Source: Streptomyces sp. McG3 (GTDB taxonomy: Bacteria; Actinomycetota; Actinomycetes; Streptomycetales; Streptomycetaceae). Taken from it: a stretch of DNA of 34,377 bases. Under the pieces are notes generated by a model. It was not told the origin of the DNA and ran no database searches. It was given only the letters and a program-made list of their open reading frames with translations. Of this stretch, positions 9,178-16,342 are shown piece after piece. How positions within the stretch are numbered: position 1 is the stretch's first letter; the number at the start of each line of letters is the position of its first letter. The stretch is taken from positions 1 through 34,377 of the forward strand of contig NZ_JAAXYC010000059.1 in the NCBI RefSeq assembly GCF_018619185.1, given 5' to 3'. A program made the translations under genes and the position numbers.

Positions 9178-10521
9178 TTAGCCCGTCGACGCACTGGTCC
9201 GTGCCGCACGGGACCGCTCGGGCCCGGGGCACAGCGCGTGGAGCGGCGTGTGCGGACCGGCCTTCTCGATCGCGTCGAAAGTCGACAGCAGCCCCGCCAA
9301 ATGGGCCTCGGCCTCCGCTGCGCTGTAGAGGTCAGGGTGGGTGTCGAGGATGAGTTCCATGGTCCCGTCGGACGCGATCTGGATCAGGTACACCGTCATG
9401 TCGACGGTGAGGGGGATCGAAACCGTGTGCTGGATCGCCGGGATTCCCGCGAAGTCCAGCCGGTGGTCGAACAGCATGACGTTGACCATTGCGGCCCACA
9501 ACCGTCCGCTGCCGCCCCGCTCGGTCATCTCCCGCGACAACTCGGCTGTGGGATAGCGCGAGTGCAACAGAAGTTCCCGCACTTCACGCGAGACGCGTTG
9601 TGCGTGACCGATCAGGGGCGATCCGTCGTCAAAGGGGACCCGCAGCGGCAGGATGTTCATCGCCATGCCGACGGCGTTGCGTACCTGCGGACTCAGCCGG
9701 CCGGCTGTCGGAAGCCCAAGGAGTACTTCGGGCATCTGGACCGTGCTGCCCACGTACGCGGCCATCGCGCTGATGGCCAGATCGGACCAGGTCACGCCCA
9801 GGCCGTCCGCAATCTCCCCCAGGCGGGCGACCCGGTCGGGCGCCAGCTCGTGCCGAAGCCGCCGACCTGCGGTGACTTGGGCTCGGCGACGGGACGGTCC
9901 GACGGGCTCCGGATGGTCCGCCAGTTTGCTGTGCCAGTGTGCTTGATCGGCGAGGGAACGTTTCCCCTCCCGATACGCGGCCTCGTTCTCTCGCAGTCGC
10001 TCGAAGGGCTGCAGCATCCCCTTCTCGTACTTCCGCCCCTCTGACAGGGCGCTGTAGACGGCTGCCATGCGGTTGAAGATCAGCGCGAGGCTCCAGCCGT
10101 CGATGACGGCGTGGTGGACCTTCCAGTACAGCAGGAAACAGTCGTCCGCCGTCTTGATAACGGCAGCACCGCACAGCCTCAGTGGATCCACCGGACGGTG
10201 GACATCCTCCGCCATCCACGCCGCAACCGCCGCAGCCGGATCGCTCCGTGCACTCAGGTCGACCCATTGCAAGGGAGTCGGGTCCGGGTGCACGAATTGG
10301 CGGTGCTCGCCTTCCACCGTGATGATCCCCAAGCGCAGCGCGTCGGCTTCGCGCTCGACCTGCAGATGTGCAGCACGCAGGAGATCGGGGTCCACCGGGC
10401 CGCGGATTTCCAGGTAGTCACAGACGGAGAAGACGGGATTGGTGAGGTCGCCGATCTGCGCATTCCAGGTTCTCAACTGTGCGGGGAGCAGCGGAAAGTG
10501 ATCCCCGTGAGGTGCGTGCAC
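9178..10521 (-). CDS. Stand-alone NRPS condensation domain
   Basis: The 447-residue protein is a single condensation-type domain. The catalytic motif KVHHAVIDGWS is at about 134-144, PLLPAQ lies near the start, and later core regions such as VGMAMNILPLR and VMLFDHRLDF are present. No adenylation or carrier domain is attached, so it must act on carrier-bound or free substrates in trans. The start is a GTG at 10521 with AGAAGGG seven bases upstream; earlier in-frame ATGs up to 10725 give an unlikely leader running into AT-richer DNA. It is the first gene of the minus-strand operon. It probably joins an acyl or aminoacyl thioester to an amine. A role as an ester-forming or epimerase variant cannot be excluded. 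Confidence 0.85.
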   Translation of the reverse strand: MHAPHGDHFPLLPAQLRTWNAQIGDLTNPVFSVCDYLEIRGPVDPDLLRAAHLQVEREADALRLGIITVEGEHRQFVHPDPTPLQWVDLSARSDPAAAVAAWMAEDVHRPVDPLRLCGAAVIKTADDCFLLYWKVHHAVIDGWSLALIFNRMAAVYSALSEGRKYEKGMLQPFERLRENEAAYREGKRSLADQAHWHSKLADHPEPVGPSRRRAQVTAGRRLRHELAPDRVARLGEIADGLGVTWSDLAISAMAAYVGSTVQMPEVLLGLPTAGRLSPQVRNAVGMAMNILPLRVPFDDGSPLIGHAQRVSREVRELLLHSRYPTAELSREMTERGGSGRLWAAMVNVMLFDHRLDFAGIPAIQHTVSIPLTVDMTVYLIQIASDGTMELILDTHPDLYSAAEAEAHLAGLLSTFDAIEKAGPHTPLHALCPGPERSRAARTSASTG

Positions 10522-11050
10522 CGTGCGTCCCTTCTCTGATGTGAGACAAGCCGAAAATATCCAGAAGGAGGCGAGGCGGAAATTGGCAGGATGCACTCGT
10601 TTCGGCAGGAGAGAAGCGATAACTGGCATGGATATATTTCGGCGGCCATGGCTGATTGGGGATGCCGGATAATGCTGCGAACAGTCCGAATATCGACCAT
10701 CTCGTGGCCCGAGAATGATGTTCATCGGTCGACTTGGGCGACGCTACACGCGCAACGAGATGGCCTCAAGCATCATTGATTAGCCTAGGTCGTTATCAAG
10801 ACAGGCTGCGATACGGCCAAATTTACTCGCTGTGCACCAGGAGATGCGGAAGGTCCGCTGGTCACGGGAACGCCGTTGCCAGATTCGCCAGAGTGAATGG
10901 CGTGGTCCAACCTGCCTCGTGTGACCGGCGGTCGGGACGTCCCGCCCACCCAGGGGCAGCTGACGGCCGGGATGAGACGGCTGGTAGCAGCGGTGGGAGC
11001 GGGGCCGTCGGCGTCTCCCGGGGGACTTCATCACCAGTTCACCGGCCGGC
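10522..11050. promoter_or_regulatory. Operon-head control region with an imperfect inverted repeat; no gene seen
   Basis: No convincing coding sequence occupies this 529-bp stretch, and the first 300 bases are clearly more AT-rich than the neighbourhood. GCCGAAAATATCC at 10550-10562 faces its near-complement GGATATATTTCGGC at 10630-10643, differing by one inserted base. A third related copy, CCGAATATCG, lies at 10686-10695. These sit 29-175 bases upstream of the condensation-domain start, as expected for operator or leader elements of the biosynthetic operon. I cannot place a promoter with confidence. The right half (10,850-11,050) has ordinary GC content and nothing I can identify. Confidence 0.45.
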
Positions 11051-11143
11051 GATGAGCTGACTAGTTCCGGCAAGGCCATCTTGACTGTGGATCCGAAGGT
11101 GCGGCGCGAGCGCGAGTGGGCCGCAGCCAAGGACACCTTCTGA
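11051..11143 (+). pseudogene. Unidentified C-terminal protein fragment
   Basis: The plus frame reads D-E-L-T-S-S-G-K-A-I-L, then TVDPKVRREREWAAAKDTF and a TGA at 11141. The mix of charged and hydrophobic residues with a clean end resembles the tail of a real protein. The frame upstream fades into glycine/serine-rich sequence with no start. I cannot name the family. It may be a remnant left by the mobile-element activity in this region. Confidence 0.25.
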
Positions 11144-11214
11144 GCATGACCGCGCTGCTCACGGCCACCTGTTGAGGTCCCCCGGGATGCGGAAGACGGA
11201 GGGGCAGATGGCTC

Positions 11215-11342
11215 TCATTGGAGGAACTGTCCTGCGTCTTGCCGACCGCCGCTCCCAGATCGGCCTGCGGCATGCCGAGGTTGAGCCTCTGCCGCTTGAT
11301 CCTGCGGCCGATGGCCTCCTGTTCCTCGAGCTCGTGGGGCAT
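11215..11342 (-). pseudogene. N-terminal stub of an XRE-type helix-turn-helix regulator
   Basis: From ATG at 11342 the minus strand encodes ELEEQEAIGRRIKRQRLNLG, then MPQADLGAAVGKTQ. This is the first helices and turn of Cro/CI-type DNA-binding domains common in Streptomyces. In intact relatives the recognition helix (WVS-K-E-like) follows at once; here it is replaced by a serine-rich run. The remaining frame to 11061 is unlike a regulator. It is probably a truncated remnant rather than a functional gene. Confidence 0.5.
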
Positions 11343-11372
11343 CCTCGACCCTAACCCCCGGTCCGGCCGTGC

Positions 11373-11640
11373 CTACCGTGGCAGATTCGCAATGCCTTCG
11401 GGGCGGGCAGGGGTGATGTACCGCATCGCGGTCTGGGCGCTGATGCCGAACAGGCGCATCAAGTGCAGTGGGTCGTCGACCTCGAATGCCTCGTCGCGGA
11501 TCCCGTCCTGACGCAGCGTCACCATCATGAGCGCGGTAGGCCGGAAGACCGTACTGAACGTGTTTCCGCCGATGGCCGAGTGGGTGGTGTCCACCGCAGT
11601 CCATCGGTTGATCAGCAGATGCGGGGGAATGGAGCCGACG
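11373..11640 (-). pseudogene. C-terminal fragment of a tyrosine-recombinase-like integrase
   Basis: The minus frame carries IPPHLLINRWTAVDTT, a conserved-looking middle part, then DDPLHLMRLFGISAQTAMRY and a stop after IANLPR. This pattern (PHLL-x-x-R, then LRQDRI-x-DEA, then HLMRLFGI-TAMRY) is familiar from the C-terminus of Streptomyces integrase-type proteins carried by mobile elements. The N-terminal and catalytic parts are missing, and no start fits the fragment. Another integrase-like N-terminal fragment lies at 14464 on the opposite strand. Confidence 0.5.
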
Positions 11641-11677
11641 ACCGATCCGACAACATCGATCCCGACAACTGACTTGC

Positions 11678-12161
11678 CTAATGAAGGAGCTGGAAGTCAC
11701 CGTGAGTGGGCACGGTATCCAAGGGGGCCAGACCGGCGGCCTGTTCGGCGGTGGCGCGGATGAACTTCTCGTCGCCGGGCGCGAGATGAGGCAGGGCACC
11801 GACCAGGTGCCGCTCCAACTTCGCCACCGGCAGGCTGTGGCCAGCCGGCCGGGGTGGGGTGCTGTCGTGGATGGACGCTGCGAGCTGCCCGATGCGATGG
11901 AAGATGAGGCGCTGGTGTTCGGGCGGGTGGACGGCGCCGTGCAGGGTGCGGCCGCCCACCGCGGTGAGCACGACGGCCCGCAGCGCGGGGTCGGCGGCCA
12001 CCAGCCGGGGGGCGGCCGCCCCGATGCCGGGGACCCAGCTGCGCAGGGCGTCCACTTCCCGTTGGTTGGAAGCGGTCGTTCTGGTGGATCTTGACGTACC
12101 ACTCGCAGCCCGCGGCGCCGGTCGCCCTCCACACGCGGCTCTCCTCCCGCGCCCAGGACAC
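11678..12161 (-). pseudogene. Aminoglycoside-phosphotransferase-like kinase fragment, frameshifted and truncated
   Basis: Two minus-strand frames must be joined to read the protein. The first part (from about 12161) is SWAREESRVWR, then YVKIHQNDRF with the nucleotide-binding lysine. After a shift near 12065, probably one extra base in the ttccaaccaacgg stretch, the second frame continues with REVDALRSWVPGIG and VLTAVGGRTLHG to VPTHGDFQLLH. The last part is the Brenner HGD motif of APH/choline-kinase-like enzymes. It stops three residues after the expected HGDFQ, so the DFD magnesium motif and C-terminus are lost. It cannot make an active kinase. Confidence 0.65.
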
Positions 12162-12350
12162 GTCCGTCCAACCGCCCTGGCCGCCGTCCCCACCCTAGGC
12201 TGGAAGGGCCGCCACGACCGTGTCTTCGGCGACATCCAGTGGCCCCACGCCGACACCGTGGTCGCCGTCACCGGCTTCGAAGCCGCCCGCGCCGAAGCAG
12301 AGCAGCACGGCGCCGCCGGCGAGCGCCCCATGATGCAGGTCCGCCTCGCC

Positions 12351-13729
12351 CTAGTACTGCAACGGTCTTTGTTCTGATGTGTGGGCAGATTCGGGTGGTG
12401 TGTGGCCGCGTCGTTTGTAGTGGCTGATCCGGGCTTGGAACTGTCGTCGTCGGCGCCAGTGTGACCAGTGCAGGACATGGTCGATGAGGTTGGTGCGGGG
12501 CCGGGCCAGGCGGGTGGTCAGTCGCCGGATTTCGGGGAGGGTCAGGGCGATGAGCTGGGAGGATCCGTTTCTGCTTTGTCGGTGTCGAGCGCGCGGGCCC
12601 GCAGGACGGTCAGGCAGGCGTGGGCGGCCATGGCGAGGGTGATGTGGCGGTGCCAGCCGGGGTAGCGGCGGACCTGGTAGTCGTCCAGGCCGCACTCCTG
12701 CTTCGCGGTCTGGAAGCATTCCTCGACCGCCCACCGGCTGCCCGCGACATGGATCAGCTCGTCGAGGGTTGTGCCGGCTGGGCATTAGGCGATGTAGTAC
12801 GAGATCTGATCGGGTCGGCTCACGCTGCGGCGAGCGATGACCCAATACCGGCGGTCCTCACGGTGCCAGGGCCGGACCTCGGCCCTGGCCCAGTCGTAGA
12901 CGCGTGGCCCGTGGGCTCCGTTGCCGCAGGAACGACGCTTCCACTTCTGCCTCGGCAGCCCGGGAAACAGGTCATGGACGGGATGATCCATGGCCCAGCG
13001 GGACACGACCGTGTCGTGCCGGGTGGTAGCCATGACGTGGAAGACGTCAGCCCGCTCGAGCTCGGTCCGCCAGCCCTTGCTGAAACCGTAGGCGGCGTCC
13101 GCCGTTACCCACCGGAACGGGATCTTCTCCGTGATCGCCCGGCGGACCATCGTCTTGGCGATGGCCACCTTCGTCTCGAAGGCGACCGTGTCCTCGATGC
13201 CCGCGGCCCGGCAGCGTTGCCGGTCATCGGTCCATGATGTGGGCAGATACAGACGCCGGTCGATCAACGTGCGGCCGCGTTCGCCGGCATAGGCGAGGAA
13301 GACGCCCACCTGGCAATTCTCTGTCCGTCCCGCCGTTCCTGAGTATTGGCGCTGGACCCCGGCCGAGCGGACCCCCTTCTTCAGGAAGCCCGTGTCGTCC
13401 ACGATCAGCACCGCACCGGGGTCACCCAGTTGCTCGACCACATAGTCACGCACGTCGTCCAGGACCTCATCGGCGCCCCAGTCACATCGGTTCAGCAGCC
13501 GGTGCATCCGGTCAGGGCTGCCATGCCCAGCCTCCTCCGCGAGCGTCCAGCCGTTCTTCCGCTCCAACGGCGCTATCAGCCCCCGCATATACGCCAGCGC
13601 CGACTCCCGCGGCTCCGACCGGGCAAACCGGTACACGAACCGCTCATGCATCTCACCCAGACCCGCCGCCCACACCCTCACATCACCAAGTCCCCCACCC
13701 ATAACCAGCCCAACGACCAACCTGGCCAC
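12351..13729 (-). pseudogene. IS701-type DDE transposase, inactivated by a nonsense codon and a frameshift
   Basis: The frame from ATG 13729 reads a typical IS701-like transposase: HERFVYRFARSEPR, VLIVDDTGFLKKG with catalytic aspartate, YSGTAGRTENCQVGVFLAYA, and WVTADAAYGFS with the second aspartate. It stops at a TAA at 12785-12787 just after ISYYIA. The same frame continues with CPAGTTLDEL, SRWAVEECFQTAKQECGLDDY and the usual AMAAHACLTVLRAR, so the stop is a point change (a tyrosine TAC codon fits). Near 12555-12580 the frame shifts again, and the expected tail EIRRLTTRLARPRTNLIDH appears in another frame and ends in the terminal repeat. Mobility would need an outside transposase. Confidence 0.85.
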
Positions 13730-13759
13730 CAGTCACGCCAAACGCCGTTGCAGTACTAG
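12351..13759. mobile_element. IS701-family insertion sequence with terminal inverted repeats
   Basis: The element is bounded by TACTGCAACGG at 12355-12365 and its exact complement CCGTTGCAGTA at 13745-13755. Each end is flanked by CTAG (12351-12354 and 13756-13759), consistent with a 4-bp YTAR-type target duplication known for IS701-type elements. Because CTAG is itself a palindrome, the repeat can also be read as extended by four bases. It contains one transposase frame, which is broken. The element interrupts older degraded sequence between the kinase fragment and the integrase fragment. Confidence 0.85.
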
Positions 13760-14010
13760 GTGCGGTCAGCGGCAGGCCGACCGGAGCGGCGGAGACGAAA
13801 GGGTGGCTCTCGTGCAGAACCAAGCCAACCACCTCATCGAGCAGTCGATGAAGGAGTGGGATCGCGTCAGTCAGGGCGCGGGGCCTGGGCGGTGAGTCGG
13901 GGTTCTGGTCCGTCACTGGTCCGGAACAGCTGGTCACAGGCGGGAGAGAGGTGGGAAGAACTGGTAGTTACCACGTAAACGGGGCCCTGACCCGAGTGGG
14001 TCGAGCGGAA

Positions 14011-14044
14011 GGCGCCTGACGGACAAAAGCCCAGCTCAGGCGCC
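14011..14044. terminator. Terminator-like hairpin
   Basis: GGCGCCTGA at 14011-14019 pairs exactly with TCAGGCGCC at 14036-14044 around a 16-base loop. It lies immediately downstream (minus-strand sense) of the protein tail ending at 14058, so it could terminate that former gene. No U-run follows, which is usual in GC-rich actinomycetes. Confidence 0.5.
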
Positions 14045-14057
14045 TTCTCGCGTCCTC

Positions 14058-14132
14058 CTAGAAGAAGCCGAGCTTCTTCGGCGAGTACGACACCAGAAGA
14101 TTCTTCGTCTCCTGGTGGTACACGCCTCGCGT
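14058..14132 (-). pseudogene. Unidentified C-terminal protein fragment
   Basis: The minus strand ends with G-V-Y-H-Q-E-T-K-N-L-L-V-S-Y-S-P-K-K-L-G-F-F and a TAG at 14058, followed 14 bases later by a hairpin. The composition and a properly placed terminator suggest a genuine 3' end of a gene whose 5' part was lost. The upstream part of the frame (to 14597) looks non-coding and overlaps the plus-strand integrase fragment. I cannot assign a family. The rest of 13,760-14,463 contains only weak, short open frames. Confidence 0.35.
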
Positions 14133-14463
14133 GGCCCCTGACCAGCAGAAACGGCCACTATGCGGCCAAGCTGTAGGCGGCTGGTCCGCGAATGGCCCGG
14201 ATCTTGGTCGGCAGAGAGCGTACCCCTGACCGTTGACCCGTGACGGCGGCGAGCTGGCACGCGGACGAGGGGTGTGCTGACAGGGCTCCACGGATCGTGC
14301 CTCGACCTGACGCGCTGGACTGCCGACCGCCGATGTGAGTTCACTGGCCAGGAGCGCCGACGCCATGCGGTCTCGGCACGCGCGCACGGGACCGCGTTCG
14401 ACGACCGGTCGGCCGCCGATGCGGAGCTGACGCTGCCTAGCCTGCTGACCCCGCTCGGCACCA

Positions 14464-14790
14464 TTGGCAGAACCGACCTCGCCGGCCGAGCTGAGCAGCA
14501 GGACGAGCGGGTCGCACTTTCTCGACACGCCGGCGGAGTACCAGTGGGCGCGCGACGCAGCCGGGCTGATGCCGTCCACGGTCGACCAGCTGGTCAAGCC
14601 AGTGCTGGAGATTGACGAGCACTCTGACCTCGTGCCGTGGCAGCTCTCTCCGACGATGCTGGACCGCTACTTCGCGGGACCGGGGAAGGCCACTTCCCGG
14701 GCTCACCGCGTGGGCTCCATCCAGCTGCGTGATCGGCCCGGACGTCCCGCGGGGCGCCGCCGGGGAACAGCGACGCCTCGCGAGGTGTGA
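14464..14790 (+). pseudogene. N-terminal fragment of a tyrosine-recombinase-like integrase
   Basis: The frame contains TPAEYQWARDAAGLMPSTVD, then LVKPVLEIDEH and DLVPWQLSPTMLDRYFAGPGKA. This is the core-binding (SAM-like) domain start typical of Streptomyces tyrosine integrases; intact relatives continue with a YFAFLEQRYAG-type helix and the R-H-R-Y catalytic domain. Here the similarity breaks off after about 80 residues at GPGKATS, and the frame ends at 14790 with arginine-rich filler. It is a remnant of an integrative element. Confidence 0.5.
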
Positions 14791-14852
14791 GACGTGTACC
14801 GTGCAGCTGTCGAGGGTTGGATGACTAGGGGTGATGCCTCTGGGCCGGGCCT

Positions 14853-16292
14853 CTACCTCTGCCGTGTCCGGCGCAAGGTGAGCAGGCCGTGGCAAGCGAA
14901 GAGCACCGCGGTGAAGGCAAGGCCGATACCGGCGGCCTGGCGCATGTCGGGGACCTCCACCGCCGTGGCGGCGACTGTCAGCACCCCGACCACGGCCACG
15001 ACCGCCAGCTTCCCGCCGCCCGGAACGCTGAATCCGGTGAACTCCTCGGGGTTCGCCTTGCGGTGGCGTCGGAAGGCGATGTAAGAGGCGACGATCAGCA
15101 GCCACACCAGGAGGACGGCGAAGATGGCGATCGACATCATGATGTTGAAGAGGCCGCTGACGTCGTAGAAGGCCAGCAAGGCGGCGACGGCGATACCCAG
15201 GGACGAGACGGCCAGGGCGATCGCGGGGACGCCGCGCTTGCTCAGCTTGGCCGTCGGCGCCGGGGCCAGGCCGTCGTCTCCGAGCGAGTGCAGCAGTCGG
15301 GACGCGCCGTACAGGTGGGCGTTGGCGGCCGACATGGCCGCGATGAGCACGACCGCGTTGGTGAGGGTCGCCGCGGCCGGCACGCCGACCTCGGAGAAGA
15401 CCCGCACGAAGGGGCTCGCCTCGACGCTTCCGTCCCCCTCCGCCAGCTTGCGCCACGGGATCAGCGCGAGGACCAGGGTGATGGCGAGAAGGTAGAAGAA
15501 GCTCAGCCGCCAGGCCAGCTGGCGCATCGCGGTACGGATGGTGCGCTGCGGGTCGACCGCTTCCGCGGAGGCGATGGCGACGACCTCGAACCCGGCGTAG
15601 GCGAACATCACCACGGACATGGCCAACCAGATGGATTCCAGGCCGTGCGGCATGAAGCCACCGTCGTCGGAGAGGTTGGCGAAGCCGGAAGCCTCCGTGT
15701 CGGGCAGACCGAAGAAGACCAGCAGTGCGGCGCAGAGGATGAACGCGCAGAGCGCGATCACCTTGATGCTGGAGAGCCAGAACTCCGTGGTGCCGAAGGA
15801 CTTCACACTGATGATGTTGACCGCGAGGACGATCGCGGCGACCACCAGGATCGCCGCCGACATCGGCACCTCGGGCCACCACCAGCGGATGTAGAGCGCG
15901 GAGGCGACGACCTCCGTACCGATGACGACGACGGCGCTGAACCAGTACAGGTAGCGGCTGAGGAACCCGGCCCACGGGCCGAGGTAGCGGTGCGCGATGG
16001 TGCCGAAGGAACCCTGGACCGGATGGGCGGCGGACATCTCGCCGAGCAGGACGGCGATGATGGCGACCAGGACCGCGCCGATCGCATACGCGACGATCAC
16101 GGCGGGGCCGGCCACGGATATCGCGGTGCTGGAGCCGAGGAAGAGTCCGGTGCCGAGCGCGGAGCCCAGCCCGATCATGGTGGTCTGCCGGTGGGTGAGG
16201 GAGCGGACCAGTCCTTCACCGGCGGGCGACGGTCTGGTGCCGTCGGCTTCGGAGGGCGGGGCGAGCGGTGCGGAGTCGCTGGGTGCGGCCAT
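14853..16292 (-). CDS. APC-family amino acid permease
   Basis: The 479-residue protein has about twelve hydrophobic segments. Near residue 40 it carries the APC-superfamily substrate loop TTMIGLGSALGTGLFLGSS; APVQGSFG-like and SFGTTEFWLSSIK segments follow. It belongs to the GABA/proline/aromatic amino acid permease branch and would import an amino acid across the cytoplasmic membrane using the proton gradient. The ATG at 16292 has an AAGGG site somewhat far upstream. It is the last gene in the minus-strand kynurenine operon, 50 bp after the LVIVD-like gene, so tryptophan, kynurenine or a related compound is a reasonable cargo. This rests on context; the sequence does not fix the substrate. 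Confidence 0.88.
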   Translation of the reverse strand: MAAPSDSAPLAPPSEADGTRPSPAGEGLVRSLTHRQTTMIGLGSALGTGLFLGSSTAISVAGPAVIVAYAIGAVLVAIIAVLLGEMSAAHPVQGSFGTIAHRYLGPWAGFLSRYLYWFSAVVVIGTEVVASALYIRWWWPEVPMSAAILVVAAIVLAVNIISVKSFGTTEFWLSSIKVIALCAFILCAALLVFFGLPDTEASGFANLSDDGGFMPHGLESIWLAMSVVMFAYAGFEVVAIASAEAVDPQRTIRTAMRQLAWRLSFFYLLAITLVLALIPWRKLAEGDGSVEASPFVRVFSEVGVPAAATLTNAVVLIAAMSAANAHLYGASRLLHSLGDDGLAPAPTAKLSKRGVPAIALAVSSLGIAVAALLAFYDVSGLFNIMMSIAIFAVLLVWLLIVASYIAFRRHRKANPEEFTGFSVPGGGKLAVVAVVGVLTVAATAVEVPDMRQAAGIGLAFTAVLFACHGLLTLRRTRQR

Positions 16293-16342
16293 GGCGGTGG
16301 GGCCCTTCTGGAAGGTGATGGGGGAGGGAGAGGGGCAGCGAC

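Noticed and set aside
10734..11060. 108-codon plus-strand frame in the region upstream of the biosynthetic operon
   Set aside because: It has no family resemblance, no ribosome site and a composition typical of chance frames.
13760..13937. Short frames on both strands just right of the insertion sequence
   Set aside because: Each looks slightly protein-like, but they contradict each other and neither joins to a recognisable sequence left of the element when the insertion is removed.
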